Positions 1 through 10,977 of a stretch of DNA of 64,000 nt are shown here, one piece after another (the stretch's first letter is position 1; each line of letters starts with the position of its first letter). The stretch comes from Botryosphaeria dothidea (lineage: Eukaryota; Ascomycota; Dothideomycetes; Botryosphaeriales; Botryosphaeriaceae). Below the pieces are notes generated by a model. That model did not search any database. It saw nothing but the letters and a program-made list of their open reading frames with translations, and was not told the origin of the DNA. The stretch lies in assembly GCA_011503125.2 (NCBI GenBank), contig WWBZ02000016.1, positions 4,836,001 through 4,900,000 on the forward strand. The letters are read 5' to 3'. A program made the translations under genes and the position numbers.

Positions 1-34
1 TCGTACGAGCTGACATCCTGCTCGCAGGCGTACT

Positions 35-53
35 CCCCCCCCCCCCCCCCCCC
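35..53. repeat. C19 homopolymer
   Basis: Nineteen consecutive C residues followed by four G. Homopolymers this long are prone to slippage and to sequencing error, so the reading frame of the neighbouring minus-strand ORF should not be trusted across it. Confidence 0.9.
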
Positions 54-70
54 GGGGCCGACTCAGTCCG

Positions 71-334
71 TCATGACAGCGCCGCTGGGCGACCCGCGGA
101 TCTCGCAGGCGCGGCGGCTGCTCGCCTCGACGCGCACAGCGCGACGTCGGTGGAGTGATGAGCGGCGTTGGCTTCCAGCGCCGCCAGGCCCTCGGCGGTG
201 GGCTGCTCGAAGGAGACTTCGAGGGATTCGATGGAGAGGGCGAAGGTCGGGTCGGCGGAGAGCTGGGCGAGGAAGGCCGAGAGGCAGGGTTCGGAGAGGT
301 TGATGACTGCGGTTTTGGTGCCGGTGGTGTACAT
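71..334 (-). CDS. Hypothetical short protein, possibly partial
   Basis: Open frame of about 87 codons starting MYTTGTKTAVINL. The first 55 residues look protein-like (Leu/Ser/Glu, amphipathic), with an A/T-rich leader upstream. The last 30 residues are Ala/Arg-rich and look like out-of-frame GC-rich DNA. The frame stops just before the C19 run, so the true C-terminus may lie beyond an unseen intron or a homopolymer error, or off the window. I do not recognise the family. Confidence 0.35.
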   Translation of the reverse strand: MYTTGTKTAVINLSEPCLSAFLAQLSADPTFALSIESLEVSFEQPTAEGLAALEANAAHHSTDVALCASRRAAAAPARSAGRPAALS

Positions 335-697
335 TTCTCTCTCTCTTGTTGGGGATGCACGCACTCGGAGATGGAGAGGAGAGTTGTGGGGCTCAGAACT
401 CCAAATATGAAAAACTAGGCATATCTTATTTTTGGGCGTATTTGGAGGATGGTCCAGCCTGGACCATTTGGGGGCCGTTGTTTAGCGCGGAGTCATAGCA
501 TGGCTGGGCCTGTGGGATTCAGTGGCTATTTTTGAACACGATATCACGGTGATCACGTCCAAAATATGCATAGGACATTATTCCATACGCCCGCAGTCAT
601 GAAATCAACTCAGATTGATATTGCTTGAGGGAGGCACACGTAGAGGAGAAGTGATTTCCACTGAGCCGAATTTGCCGGCAACTACTTAGCGAACCCG

Positions 698-1408
698 TCA
701 CATATGGTTGTTGCCCTGCACCGGACAGTCGCACTTGTAGTTTGACAATATTCCATTCGTTGGATACCCATTCCCTTGCGAACACACAGCATCGCAAGAT
801 TGCTGAGTGTTTATCTGAGATCTCCATCATCAGCAAGCACTCTTTTTTCATGCACGAAATCCGTACCGCGCAGAAGCACCCATGATAAGTGGTGTCCGTA
901 TCGCCGCCAGTACCGGTCGTGCGACAGTTCTTGATATCCAGATGATCTTTGAACGCTTGGTTGAATGCCTGGACCGTGTAAGGTCAGTGATCATGTTCAT
1001 TCGCTCTGGGATGAGCAGTCTGACCGGGTTGTTTGGAACGTAGACCTTCTGGTTACATATCGTCCCGCAATCGTCGTCGCTTCGGCACTTGACGTGGAAA
1101 GTGTTGTCAGCCTCTGCTTCCATATGGCGTCTGGAAGATTATTGGAGGAGCTTACGAAGCAATCACAGACCGGTTTCGGCTGCAGGTCGTGGACGCACTT
1201 CCCGATCAACGGGTTTCCAGGCGGACCGGCGCAGTATGTTTGGCACTCATCGTCACTTTGACAATAGTGCCAGTCCTTCAAAGATCATCAGAGATTTTTG
1301 AGTGTAAAATATGAAGACCGGACATACTTCATTCGAAGACCCCTGGGGATAAGCCACCGCAGATGTCAATAGCCGAAAAGCAAGGGTGATAAACCAGACT
1401 AACTTCAT
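698..1408 (-). CDS. Small secreted cysteine-rich protein with repeated CxC modules
   Basis: A five-exon model keeps one frame throughout: 1408-1328, 1275-1156, 1111-1025, 968-867 and 814-698, about 167 aa. Exon 1 encodes a signal peptide (MKLVWFITLAFRLLTSAVA). The mature part has 16 cysteines. Exon 2 is C-x5-C-x3-C-x11-C-x9-C-x-C. Exons 3+4 repeat the scheme, with CRSDDDCGTIC matching CQSDDECQTYC and ending CFC. Exon 5 has a shorter copy ending CDC. Introns are 44-56 nt; the first has GTATGT and AAG, the third a CTGAC branch plus CAG. The weak point is the second intron, whose acceptor would be GAG. A secreted disulfide-rich protein is well supported. A role as an effector or antimicrobial is inference. 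No homolog is recognised. Confidence 0.6.
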
Positions 1409-2750
1409 CTTGGATGCTTTTGAACCAACAAGTTGCAAAGAGCGGCACGAGATTGACTTGCGCGCCGCTAATATATTCGAGGACGACCTCGAGGTACAGA
1501 AGCCCATTCTGTACCTGCCAAAAATAAAGGTTGAATAAGGTTGAGCGGCCAATCAGACGGAGAGTTAATTCATCGCCGGTAGCATCCGCGATGGCACTAC
1601 TTACGCCTTAGCTACGATCTTCCAAAGTGACTTACTAGCTGTGTTCTGGTTTGAATCAGCAGAAGGGGCCTGGTATGGGCCTTAATAGCTCTTGTAGAGT
1701 GATCACTTGTGCGCTGATATTATGGACGAAGTGGCGCGCTATCGGCAGCGACTCTTGGTTAGTTATGGGTAGGCTTCTCATTGTAGTTCTAAGTTTAGCA
1801 ATCCGTCGGAATTTGCGCTAAAGGACTAATGCAGCGCGAGCACCATTCATTAGTGACGGGTACGTTTAGGGCCTATCATCTGCTTTTACGCTGGTCTATT
1901 GGGAGGACTGCTGGGATCACTTGCTGTATCCTTCTTAGTATATCAGCATCTCGGAACAACGTGACCCTTTAATACGTTCTGCCCAAAGTTTATCTCAACA
2001 TCTTTCCAGATTGGCTTCACCTCTGACGCACAGCATTCGCGCCGTCGAATCGGCCAATATTTTTGTGCCGCAAACACACTTCCGTCACGGCTCTAAGAAG
2101 CTTACTTCATCCCATCTTCTGACCACTTCGTGAATTGCCTTGAATACGGGATTAATCTCCCGAACACAGCCAACTCAGTGCATGATTGAGAGAAGAAGCA
2201 GTGGGCTTGAAAGTAACACAACCTTTTTCTCTCTTAGTATTTTTTAGCGGTTCAGCAAATGCGTCTAGTTTGCTCGGTTTCACCAACTTCACCCAGAACT
2301 GACAAGAACAAGAAAGTTTCATTCATTGGATCATACCTCAGAATTCCCACTCCAGATCCCTCGGTCTGCAGAGGCCTTGCCCGCCTCACACCAATCCCCC
2401 GAAAAACCACCTGACCACGTCCAGTCGACCAGCCATCTCCCACTGCTCGCTGAGAATATCAAACAAATCGTGGTCGTTAGATTCCGCTAATTTTTTGTCT
2501 AGCCGTGACAGAGAAGGCACCGCTCCACATATTCTTCCCGCAGTGATAAAAAAATGATTCCGGGCTTTGTTTCGTCTCTATCGCCGAAACTAATTTGGTT
2601 TTTCGTTCGCAACGCCAAAGCCCAATGCAAAAGTTAAGCCGTTCCCACGAAAGGCACTTTTCTTCTGCTATCGCCCTCTTTCGTTCTCCCTTGGCAGCAC
2701 ACCACGACCGCCCACCTCCCCAAACTCGAAATCTTTCGGCTTCAACTCCT
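1409..2750. other. Intergenic region
   Basis: This is the promoter side of the secreted protein and the 3' side of eIF3h. Short ORFs here lack coding character, and no repeat or RNA gene is seen. Confidence 0.6.
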
Positions 2751-3908
2751 TTACGACTCGTTGGGCAGGAGGTTGCTCTTGACAGCGAACATCTTGGCCG
2801 AAACACCAGCCGTGAAGCCATCAACCTGCCTGCTGTACTGCTCGACCTGGCGGCTGTTCAGCAGCGTCTCGAGACGGCTCGGCTCCTGAGGCAGCTTGAA
2901 CAGACGCTGCCACTCATCCTCCGGGAGCGGGGCCTGCTTAGCAGCCGCGCGGGCGGCGTTCTCGGCTTTACGCTTCTGCTGCCAGGCGGTGATCTTGGCC
3001 TGCTCGCGGCCGAGCGAGCGCTGGTAGTACTGGTAGTTGTTGAGCTCGGTGTGGTGGTTCTCGATGCTGTCGAGCAGCAGGTCGCACGTCTTCTCCAGGA
3101 ACGGGTCGATGGACAGGTCGAGCGCATCGAAGTTGGGGCACAGCGGCGGCTGCGGCTTGAGCGGGTCCGAGTTGAGCGCCGCCAGGTTGGGCGGGAAGGC
3201 CAGCTCGTCCTTGGGCGGCTGCGCGGGCAGCTGGTGCAGCAGCGAGGTGAGGAGGTGCGAGTTGTGGACGGTGAGGGGCAGCTCGACGAGGATGTCGTGG
3301 TAGCGGAGGCCGCTTTTCTGGAGGCTTTGTGGGAGTCAGCGGTCTGCTTTGCTGGAGCTCGGAGGAGTAGAGTGCTATGGGACATACCTCTCGGTGGTGA
3401 ACTTGCCCTCCTTGTAGGCGGTCATGAACTGGGGGGACAGGCGGAAGGCGCGCAGGCTGAGGGCACCCTGGGAGCTGCGGCTGACGTCGTGGACGAGGGC
3501 GATGGTACGCTCGTTCATCTCCTTCTGGTAGAAGAACTGGTTCTCGATGGTGTTGAGGTTGACGAAGTTGCCCATGCTGGAGCTGGTGTACCAGCCGACA
3601 TTCTGGGCGTCAACGTTGACCTCGCGCAGGAACTTGATCATCTCGTTCTGGTAAGCGACATTGGCCTTGGCGCGCGGAGCGGCGGCAGCGGCGCTCTGCT
3701 GGGCATCATGCGAGCCCTCGGTGGGCACGTCGACGGTGGGGAAGGGGAAGCAGTTGGTGACCTCCAGCGTGCCGTTGACGTCCATGCCGACGATGGAACC
3801 GGTGGCGGTGGTGGGGAAGGCCTGGGAGCAGTGCTTGATGATCTTCATGACCACAAGGGCCTCGACCTGGACCGCACGGAGCGGCGAATCCTTGAGAAGG
3901 TCGGCCAT
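2751..3908 (-). CDS. eif3h: Translation initiation factor eIF3 subunit h
   Basis: Two exons (3908-3388 and 3324-2751) joined over a 63-nt GTATGT...AAG intron give 364 aa, the usual fungal eIF3h length. The N-terminal third is an MPN domain of the inactive MPN-minus class: [15 protein letters not shown], then [21 protein letters not shown], and [14 protein letters not shown], the counterpart of the GWYHS segment. The middle has the eIF3h signature [18 protein letters not shown] just after the splice junction. The C-terminal half is helical, with a Lys/Arg/Ala-rich stretch and the ending LLPNES. It belongs to the eIF3 complex on the 40S ribosome in the cytosol. It lies tandem with and downstream of GPN1 on the same strand but is separately transcribed (475-bp gap). 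Confidence 0.95.
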
Positions 3909-4383
3909 GGTGTTTTGGGGGCGTGGGTGGTAGATTGCCGGTGTCGCGGTGGTTGTGGTGTCGCGCGCGGCGGCCCGTGGGGCAGAAATTCGTTGTTAGA
4001 CCAGCGCGCACCGCCCACCGCCTCGCTTACACGGTCTTGGCGACCCGACTAACGCCGCTCATAGACATGCCCGACCATTCGTCTTGGAAGGATGGAGTGC
4101 ATTTATTCGAGCAACTTCGAACAATGAACACAATGATGACGCTGTCGACTGAGTTTGGGAAGCAAAGAAAATGATAACGATTGGCTAGATATCCATATTC
4201 CAGGCATCAAGGCATCACCGAGAAGACGACTGGCCTTTGCTCCATACCAAGCAATGTCGGACGTCGAAGCACTTCCTTTGAGAACGCTGCAATTACTTTT
4301 CCATGTCGTGAGATCCAACTGTCCCAAAACTCCGTCCCATGCTGCCGTTCCAATCTCTAAACGCCCAATCCCAGCAAATTGCT
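3909..4383. other. Intergenic region between eIF3h and GPN1
   Basis: It holds the eIF3h promoter and the GPN1 3' UTR. No other gene is supported. Confidence 0.6.
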
Positions 4384-5616
4384 TCAACCCATGCGTGCCT
4401 GCGCGACATACCGTGCGAAGCTCATATCGTCTGCACTTGCCGCCTTGTCATGATCATCCTTCAACGCCTTCTGGTACTTGCCTTGCAGGCCATCTTCCGC
4501 CTCCTCATCCTCTTCGAAATCATCTGAATCCCCTGCAGGGCCCTCATCATCCTCGTCTTCATCTTCCAGATCACTGATCGTTTCCGGCTCGTCCTTCTTC
4601 CAGCCTTTCGGCTTGCTAGGCGTTTTGTTCGATGCTCCGCCGACGCTCATATCCCTCATCAGCTTGTCCAACTCCTTCTCCCGCCTCTGTTCCTTCTCCT
4701 TGACACGTTCCTCCCTCCTCTTCTCCAGCTCAGGCTTGTAGTCCCGCTCAAACTCCGCCGCCTTCTCCTTCACAGCTTCAAAGAACTCGTCTACGCCATC
4801 CCCGGTCATCGAGCTCACGCCGACCACGCTCAGGTGACGGTAGAACTCCTCGAGCATCAGACTCATGCTATTCAGCAAGCTGCCCATATACCCGCTTCCA
4901 CCTCCAATCGACCCTTCCCCACCTTCAACGCCCCCAAAGCCTCCACCATTCTCCTCGTCCCTGAGCGCAGCCTGGAAAGACTCGAAATCCGTCATCCACT
5001 CCTTCACAAAATCCGCGTCCTTCACGTCCGTCTTGTTCATAACCAGGATCATGGGAAGCTTGGTTTTGTAGAGAATGCTGCAGGCGTACAACATGTTGCT
5101 CATAAACGTGCTCGTAGATGCCGTGCGGGGCGTGTCGATGACATACGCGATCACAGTCGGGAAACTCGACGCCAGCGAGCCGAGCAGAATATCGCCGCTC
5201 GCGCTCCACACAAACACCTCAATCTGGCCGGGCGTATCGACCAGAATGTTCTTGATGGGCCTGGCCTGCTGGGCGCCCGCGGCCGCAGTGCCTTCGGTAG
5301 GGGGAGCAGTGCGCTTCTCGAGCAGGGCGAGGATCTGGTCGATCTTGGTGGCGAAGAGGTTGAGCGAGGTGATGATGCCGCCGTTGGGGCCGAGGTTGTA
5401 CTGCTTCATGACCTCGCGGTAGTTGACCGAGTCACGGATGTCGATGTTGCTGTCGAAGGGCACGCTGCGCACGGCTGGGTCGAGGTTGATGACGTACGGC
5501 GGCTCCTTCTTCTGGTGCAGGTGCGCGTTGATGCGCTGCATGAAGGTCGTCTTGCCGCTGCCGGCCATGCCGACGCAGACGATGGTGACAGGCGCTCCGG
5601 ACGGGCTGGTCGCCAT
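4384..5616 (-). CDS. GPN1: GPN-loop GTPase 1 (Npa3/XAB1 family)
   Basis: Intronless, 410 aa from the ATG at 5616; the open frame upstream is untranslated-looking. All GPN GTPase motifs are present: P-loop GMAGSGKTT near the N-terminus, the GPN loop in YNLGPNGGI, the G3 motif DTPGQIE, and the G4 motif NKTD. The C-terminal third is a Lys/Glu coiled coil followed by a very acidic stretch ([11 protein letters not shown]) and a conserved-looking end [12 protein letters not shown], typical of GPN1 but not of GPN2/3. In the family the protein dimerises with GPN3 and is needed for assembly and nuclear import of RNA polymerase II. It is divergent from Cwf19. Confidence 0.95.
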   Translation of the reverse strand: MATSPSGAPVTIVCVGMAGSGKTTFMQRINAHLHQKKEPPYVINLDPAVRSVPFDSNIDIRDSVNYREVMKQYNLGPNGGIITSLNLFATKIDQILALLEKRTAPPTEGTAAAGAQQARPIKNILVDTPGQIEVFVWSASGDILLGSLASSFPTVIAYVIDTPRTASTSTFMSNMLYACSILYKTKLPMILVMNKTDVKDADFVKEWMTDFESFQAALRDEENGGGFGGVEGGEGSIGGGSGYMGSLLNSMSLMLEEFYRHLSVVGVSSMTGDGVDEFFEAVKEKAAEFERDYKPELEKRREERVKEKEQRREKELDKLMRDMSVGGASNKTPSKPKGWKKDEPETISDLEDEDEDDEGPAGDSDDFEEDEEAEDGLQGKYQKALKDDHDKAASADDMSFARYVAQARMG

Positions 5617-5858
5617 TGTTGCGCGCGCGCGGAGCTGGGAGCGAGTGTGGCGGAGGAGTGGGTTGCGTGGCCGCGAAGAGGGGAAAAAAGAGGTATGCGA
5701 GCACGGCTGTGGAAGTTTTGGTGGTGAAGGGGAAAGGTGAGCGCGAGCTACGTCAGAAAAGTTTCGGCGGAGGTCGCGACGTCCCGCCGCGGACCTGATC
5801 TTCGACTCCGCCGACGCGCCCAGCACCACCACAACATCCCAGAACACACGCGCCCGCC
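5617..5858. promoter_or_regulatory. Shared divergent promoter of GPN1 and Cwf19
   Basis: Only 242 bp separate the two start codons, so both genes must be driven from here. The tract is GC-rich with no clear TATA box, as is common for fungal housekeeping genes. Confidence 0.6.
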
Positions 5859-8118
5859 ATGACTCTTGAGGACTTCGAGCGCGAGCTCGCCGCTGAGAGT
5901 AAACCTCGCGACGATTCTCACAAGCGTCGCCATCGGAGCCGCAGCAGGGACAGGGATCACCACCGCTCAAAGGTACCGCTTGCTCTCTCCCGGACAGCTT
6001 CCACGCGCCGCAATCCATTGCGCTTGAGCTAATTTCTTGGTAGGATGGCGAGCGCAGGCGCCATAGTCACCGTCATCACCACTCTTCGAGGCACCACAGC
6101 TCCCGCGACAAGGACGATGAACACGAATCGCGCCACAGACACAAACGCTCCCGCCGCGACAGAGACGACGACCGCGACGACGAACACCGCTCCTCGCGAC
6201 GCAGACACCATGGTCGTGATCGATCAAAGTCTCCCCGAGCTGATGACAAGGAAGAGGCGTCCGCCGCGAAGGGCGACATGGACGCGCCACCCACCGAGGA
6301 CATTGTCGATAGCCGCCTGGCCGACGCGCAGGCAGCATCTCTGAAACGTGACTCATGGATGGAGGCGCCATCATCGCTCGACGTGGACTACGTGCAAAGG
6401 AAAAAGGAGCCCGAGCCAGACAAGACGAAGGCGACGAAGAAGGACTACGAGCTCAAAATCCACGACAAGGAACTAAACCAGCACCTTCGCGACCTCCAGG
6501 AAGGCAAAGAGGATACGAGTGCGGTGGAAGAGCCAATGGAGCACGAAGTGACTTATAAGATTGGAGACAATGGCTCTCAATGGCGCATGACAAAGCTCAA
6601 AAATGTCTACCGCGAAGCTAAGGAGAGTGGTCGTTCAGTCGATGATGTGGCGCTGGAAAGATACGGAAGCCTACGAGACTTCGATGATGCTAGAGAAGAG
6701 GAGGTTGAGCTCGAGCGTCGCTCTACCTATGGCAGAGACTACGTTGGAAAGGAGAAGCCGAGTGGAGATCTCTACCAGGAGAGGAAGATGAAGGCTGGTG
6801 TGCGGAGAGAGTCGGCCCATGATACGAGCGAAGTACCGGATCTGCCTCAAGGTCAGATCATACGGGAAAAACCTCCTCCCGCAACGACCGATCTTTTGGA
6901 TGCGACTGCTTTGAACAGGCTTCGGGCTAAATTGATGAAGGCAAAACTGAAAGGTGGTGATGAGGCTGCCAAGCTTGAAGCGGAATACAATCTTGCCGTG
7001 GCCCGCGCTTCCAATCAGAAAGAGCCGGAGGTTGTTGTGCTTGGTGCCCAAGAGAGCAGGCTGCTCGCAAGCCGCAAGGGTGAAGTCAAAGATATTGATA
7101 ACAAGAGGGGTAGGGAAAGAGGCCTCGTTGTAGAAAACGAGGACATGACTATTGAAGACATGGTCCGACAAGAGAGGAGGACAAGAGGCCAGCAGGGTGG
7201 TGAAGGCTACCGTCTCGCCGAAACCATTGCAAAGGATGCCAAGTTCGACGACGACTTGGACTACATGGATGAGAACGCCGGCAAACTGGCCAAACACGTC
7301 CAGAAGTCCAACATCAACTTGCGGAACACCGCCATTGGTGACTTCCAGAAGATGAACCGCATCCTTGACAGCTGCCCTCTTTGTCACCACGAGGATAGCA
7401 ACACCCCACCTGTAGCCCCCATTGTGTCTCTTGCTACTCGAGTATATCTTACTCTCCCTACGGAGCCGGAAATCAGCGAAGGGGGAGCCTGCATCATCCC
7501 CATCCAACACCGCATCAACCTCCTTGAATGCGATGACGACGAATGGGAAGAAATCAGAGTAAGTGGTTATTTCAACTGCAACCATACACCCGCTAACCGC
7601 AAAACTAGAACTTCATGAAATGCCTCACCCGCATGTACCACGACCAAGGTCGCGATGTCGTTTTCTACGAGAACGCGGCCACGCCGCACCGCAAGCGGCA
7701 CGCGTCGCTCAACGCCGTCCCCATCCCTTACTCGCTGGGCGAGACGGCGCCGGCTTTCTTCCGCGAGGCCATCCTCGCCGCCGACGAGGAGTGGAGCCAG
7801 CACAAGAAGTTGATCGACACGCTTAAGCGCTCGAAGGAGGGGCTGGGCAAGTTGGCTTTCAGGCGGACGCTGGCAAAGGAGATGCCGTATTTCCATGTGT
7901 GGTTCGAGCTTGATGGTGGGCTGGGACACGTCATTGAGGATGCGGATAGGTGGCCGAAAGGGGATTTGTTTGCGAGGGAGGTGTTGGGTGGTATGTTAGA
8001 TGCCGGGCCGGAGGTGGTAAAGAGGCAGGGGAGGTGGCATCGGAATGATAGGAGGGTGGAGGGGTTTAGGACGAGGTGGAAGAAGTTTGATTGGACGAGG
8101 GTGTTGACTGAGGGTTAA
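5859..8118 (+). CDS. cwf19: Pre-mRNA splicing factor Cwf19 (CWF19-like, CwfJ domains)
   Basis: Three exons (5859-5972, 6044-7558, 7609-8118; introns of 71 and 50 nt, both GT...TAG) give 712 aa. The start [14 protein letters not shown] opens an RS-like region rich in Arg, His, Ser and Asp. The middle is a charged coiled coil. The C-terminus has the two CwfJ domains: DSCPLCHHE (zinc-type Cys pair), the HIT-like strand with [10 protein letters not shown], then [21 protein letters not shown], and lastly [20 protein letters not shown]. Cwf19 proteins act with late spliceosomes, and the related Drn1 promotes intron lariat debranching. This is a nuclear housekeeping gene. Confidence 0.95.
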
Positions 8119-8554
8119 AGCGGATGAGGCAGGTGAAGTGAGGTAACGGGCTCGTTTGGTTCAAAATTCGAAAAGTTCTTAATACCTAGCAGTCTTGACT
8201 CTCGGAGGCAGAGCACCGGATTGAATTTAATGTGGGAAATCTAATATACGATGTCTAGATTGAGGAAGGGCTATGCAATTGGGAAGTGAGTAATCTCTGC
8301 CGTGGCACATTCCGCTCTAGAAGTTGATGCTCATGACGCCCAGAGCTCGATCGAACAAGTTTAGGCAGCCTTCAATTAAGTCACTATTACATCGGCAATT
8401 GCAGTCGATCATGGATAGCGTCTCTCACCCACCGATGCCTGCCATACTCGGCCATTTTCGTACAAGTTGCTCTTCGCATATCCAACCTTCATCGTTCAAT
8501 CCACCTGAACAACATCTTCACCACATCCTCACAACGGACTCTACAGACGCAATC
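8119..8554. other. Intergenic region
   Basis: It contains the Cwf19 3' UTR and the leader of the next gene. The frame of the next gene stays open up to an ATG at 8324, so the first part could be coding, but its composition is less protein-like than after 8555. Confidence 0.5.
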
Positions 8555-9125
8555 ATGCAACCGCCCTACCCCACTCAAAAACCCGTCTCCCTCGAAGACC
8601 TAGCCTCAGAACCCGCATCCACCTCACCCACAACCACCAACTCACCCGATCACCACCACCAACCCGCCACCCTGCGCGACCGCACCAGCAAATCCGCCAC
8701 CGTCCGCAGCGTCCTACAGCGACTACACCTCGCCAACGAAGCCGCCCTCATCGCCACCACCCTCTCCCACCCGACCTTCCTCGCCGCCTGGGCCGAATTC
8801 CGCGACGACTTCCTCTGGGACCCATCCTCCCCCACGGGGCTCTCCGCACACGTCTTCCTCAAGACCGTCGGCCCGCTCGTCGTCGCCGAGCTCGCGTACG
8901 CCACAACCCCCTACCTCCCCGCCGACGGATCGCCCCCCGACAAAGGCCGCTACGTCGAGAACGACCACTACGTCCGCTTCATCCTGCAGGTGCTGCCGGC
9001 GCTGCGCCAGCCCGGCCGCGCGCTGCAAGGCCGCTGCGCCACCGACGCCGGGCTGCGGCAGTGCGTCGAGGACGTCGGCTTCTTGGTGCACCTGCTGCGC
9101 GGCCAGTACCGGCCGGGCGGCGCGG

Positions 9126-9149
9126 GCGCGCTGGCGCGCTGGCGCGCTG
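9126..9149. repeat. 8-bp unit repeated three times, frameshifting
   Basis: Three exact tandem copies of gcgcgctg. The third copy moves the reading frame by two; two copies would keep it open. Confidence 0.85.
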
Positions 9150-9515
9150 GCTGCAGCGGTGGGCGCCGCCGACGCGGCACGTGGCGCGGGCGCAGGCGTT
9201 CGACAATCCGCAGTACGGGGTCGTGGCGGGGGAGAGGGCGGCGGCGACGACGGTCGAGCCGGTGCGGGTGGGGAGGGGGGAGAGCGACGAGGGGGGTGGG
9301 CGGTTTGCGTCTGCGGGTCCGGATCTGGCCGCCTCTTCCGCTGCTGCTGCGGGACAGCGCCCGGCGGGCTTTGGGCCTGCTTTTTCTTTCACCCCGTTGG
9401 TCCGGGGTCCGCTCCCGCCGCCGCCCTTGCGCAAGGAGCAGGAGCAGCAGGAGATCCAGAAGAAGGGCCGGCACCAGCACCAGCACCAGCAAGGCGCCCG
9501 GCAGCAAGATGAGAA

Positions 9516-9519
<4 letters not shown>

Positions 9520-9558
<39 letters not shown>
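9520..9558 (+). repeat. (CAG)13 microsatellite encoding poly-Gln
   Basis: Thirteen uninterrupted CAG codons inside the second frame of the poly-Q gene. Confidence 0.95.
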
Positions 9559-9560
<2 letters not shown>

Positions 9561-10138
9561 CGCGCCCCACCGCCCACATCCGACACCTGGATCTTCCGCT
9601 GCACCACCGCCCGCCGTCACGGGCGCCTTGACCCGCCGTATCAAGCGTAGCCGCAGCGCCTCGCAGGAACCGAGACTGCACGATATCCTGGCCGCGAAGA
9701 CGAGGAAGACGGGTGTGGCAGGCGTGGAGGGGGAAAGAGAGGAGAATCGGGGGGAGAGGGAGGTGAAGGAGGCAAGGGATGTAGGACCGGACGGGGCGGA
9801 GAGGGTACTGATTCTGGAAGACCAAGGGGAAGGGAAGGTTGACGAGGAGGTGGGCAGGAGAAGGTTGGCGCCACGGCAACTCATTCTCCTGGAGCAGGTG
9901 CGGTTGGCTCTGAGGGGGTATGAGAGCGCGGGGGGTGGAGGTGGAGAGGACGGAGAGGAGAAAGGCGGGCGGAGCAGATTCCGGAGTTGAAGAAGCGCCG
10001 GGAAAGTTAAGGAAGAGGATGGACACATGGAGAGAGAGGTGTGACGAGTCTTTGCGGGAATTGGAGGATGTGGGGGTCCAGGACTTGGATGCGGCTTGGA
10101 AAAGGTTGGAAGAGATCAAAAGAGAGCACCCAAGATGA

Positions 10139-10616
10139 GCCCCGGAGTTTTAGACGTTGAACAGCGGTAGACCCCGGTTGTGAGATATCCTGGTGAGTTG
10201 CCAAGCGTGGACTCATAACTTCGAGAGAATTTTGGATGGTTGTTCTTCTTTGCACAAGATTTGAAATCTCACCTTAGTTATAATGCTCATATATGCTTAG
10301 TCGTAGATAGCATGCAAAACTAGGGCTCTTAGTTAAGAATCTGAGTATTAGATACACTACTACAAGGTCTATGAAAAGGATATGAGGAGTGAAATTAAAC
10401 CCTTAGCTCCTTTCATGGATCTGGGAGGAATAGTAAGAGTTAAGTTTGTTGTTCGTCAGGGTCTGGTAACTAGGAAGTTAATGACACCCAGGGGCAATTT
10501 CTGGTTGACCAAGTGCACGTGGGTTCGTTAGCACAACCGTCCAAACCTCGGAGCCACCAGCCCTGTCGTAAAGCTACACTAACGGGTTCTAATGCGGTTC
10601 AAGTTTGCCACAGCTA
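10139..10616. other. Intergenic region
   Basis: This is the 3' flank of the poly-Q gene and of the HET gene, whose original stop codon lies at 10617-10619. It is AT-richer than its surroundings, with no gene. Confidence 0.6.
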
Positions 10617-10639
10617 CTATGTCGAATCGAGCAACTGCT

Positions 10640-10647
10640 CTCTCGGC
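10640..10647. repeat. hAT target site duplication, left copy
   Basis: ctctcggc, identical to the copy at 14339-14346. A length of 8 bp is the hallmark of hAT integration. Confidence 0.95.
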
Positions 10648-10977
10648 CAGGGTGGATCCCGTCTCGGTTTTGCTCGTCATTACCTGTCATGACGAGACGG
10701 GACGAGACGCCGGGGGTCCGGACGAGACGGGACGAGCAAAACCGAGCGTTACCGAGTCGGTGACGAAATGACGAGATGCTTAATAAGCAGATATCCATGG
10801 TGTTGAGTTGGGGGTTGGGGATGAATGTATCGTTTAGTAGCGTTACTCATACTAATTACACTACTTTCTCCGCACCCTCTCTGCAAGTTCTATTCGCCGG
10901 CATATGTAAGATCACCAAGATCGGGTCCAAAGCGTTTCACGATAGATGACGTCATTTCATGGTGTTGAGTCTCATTG

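Larger units (their letters stand above)
8555..10138 (+). pseudogene. Frameshifted poly-Q protein gene of unknown function
   Basis: The first frame (8555 to about 9140) encodes an ordered segment: LRDRTSKSATVRSVLQRLHL, then AWAEFRDDFLWDPSS and GRYVENDHYVRFILQVLPAL. At 9126-9149 the unit gcgcgctg occurs three times. Leaving out one 8-bp copy joins the first frame directly to the second (RWLQRWAPPTRHVARAQAF), which runs to 9990 through Pro- and Gln-rich sequence with 13 CAG codons. A third frame ending at 10138 carries a helical, charged tail (RERCDESLRELEDVG), so a second shift near the G-run at 9930 is likely. Either the gene is broken or the assembly has errors. I do not recognise the family. 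An intron over the repeat is a weaker alternative, because the repeat alone explains the shift. Confidence 0.5.

Noticed and set aside
2595..4052. 485-codon plus-strand ORF over eIF3h
   Set aside because: Antisense to a clear eIF3h; the product is Leu/Val/Glu repeats typical of antisense frames.
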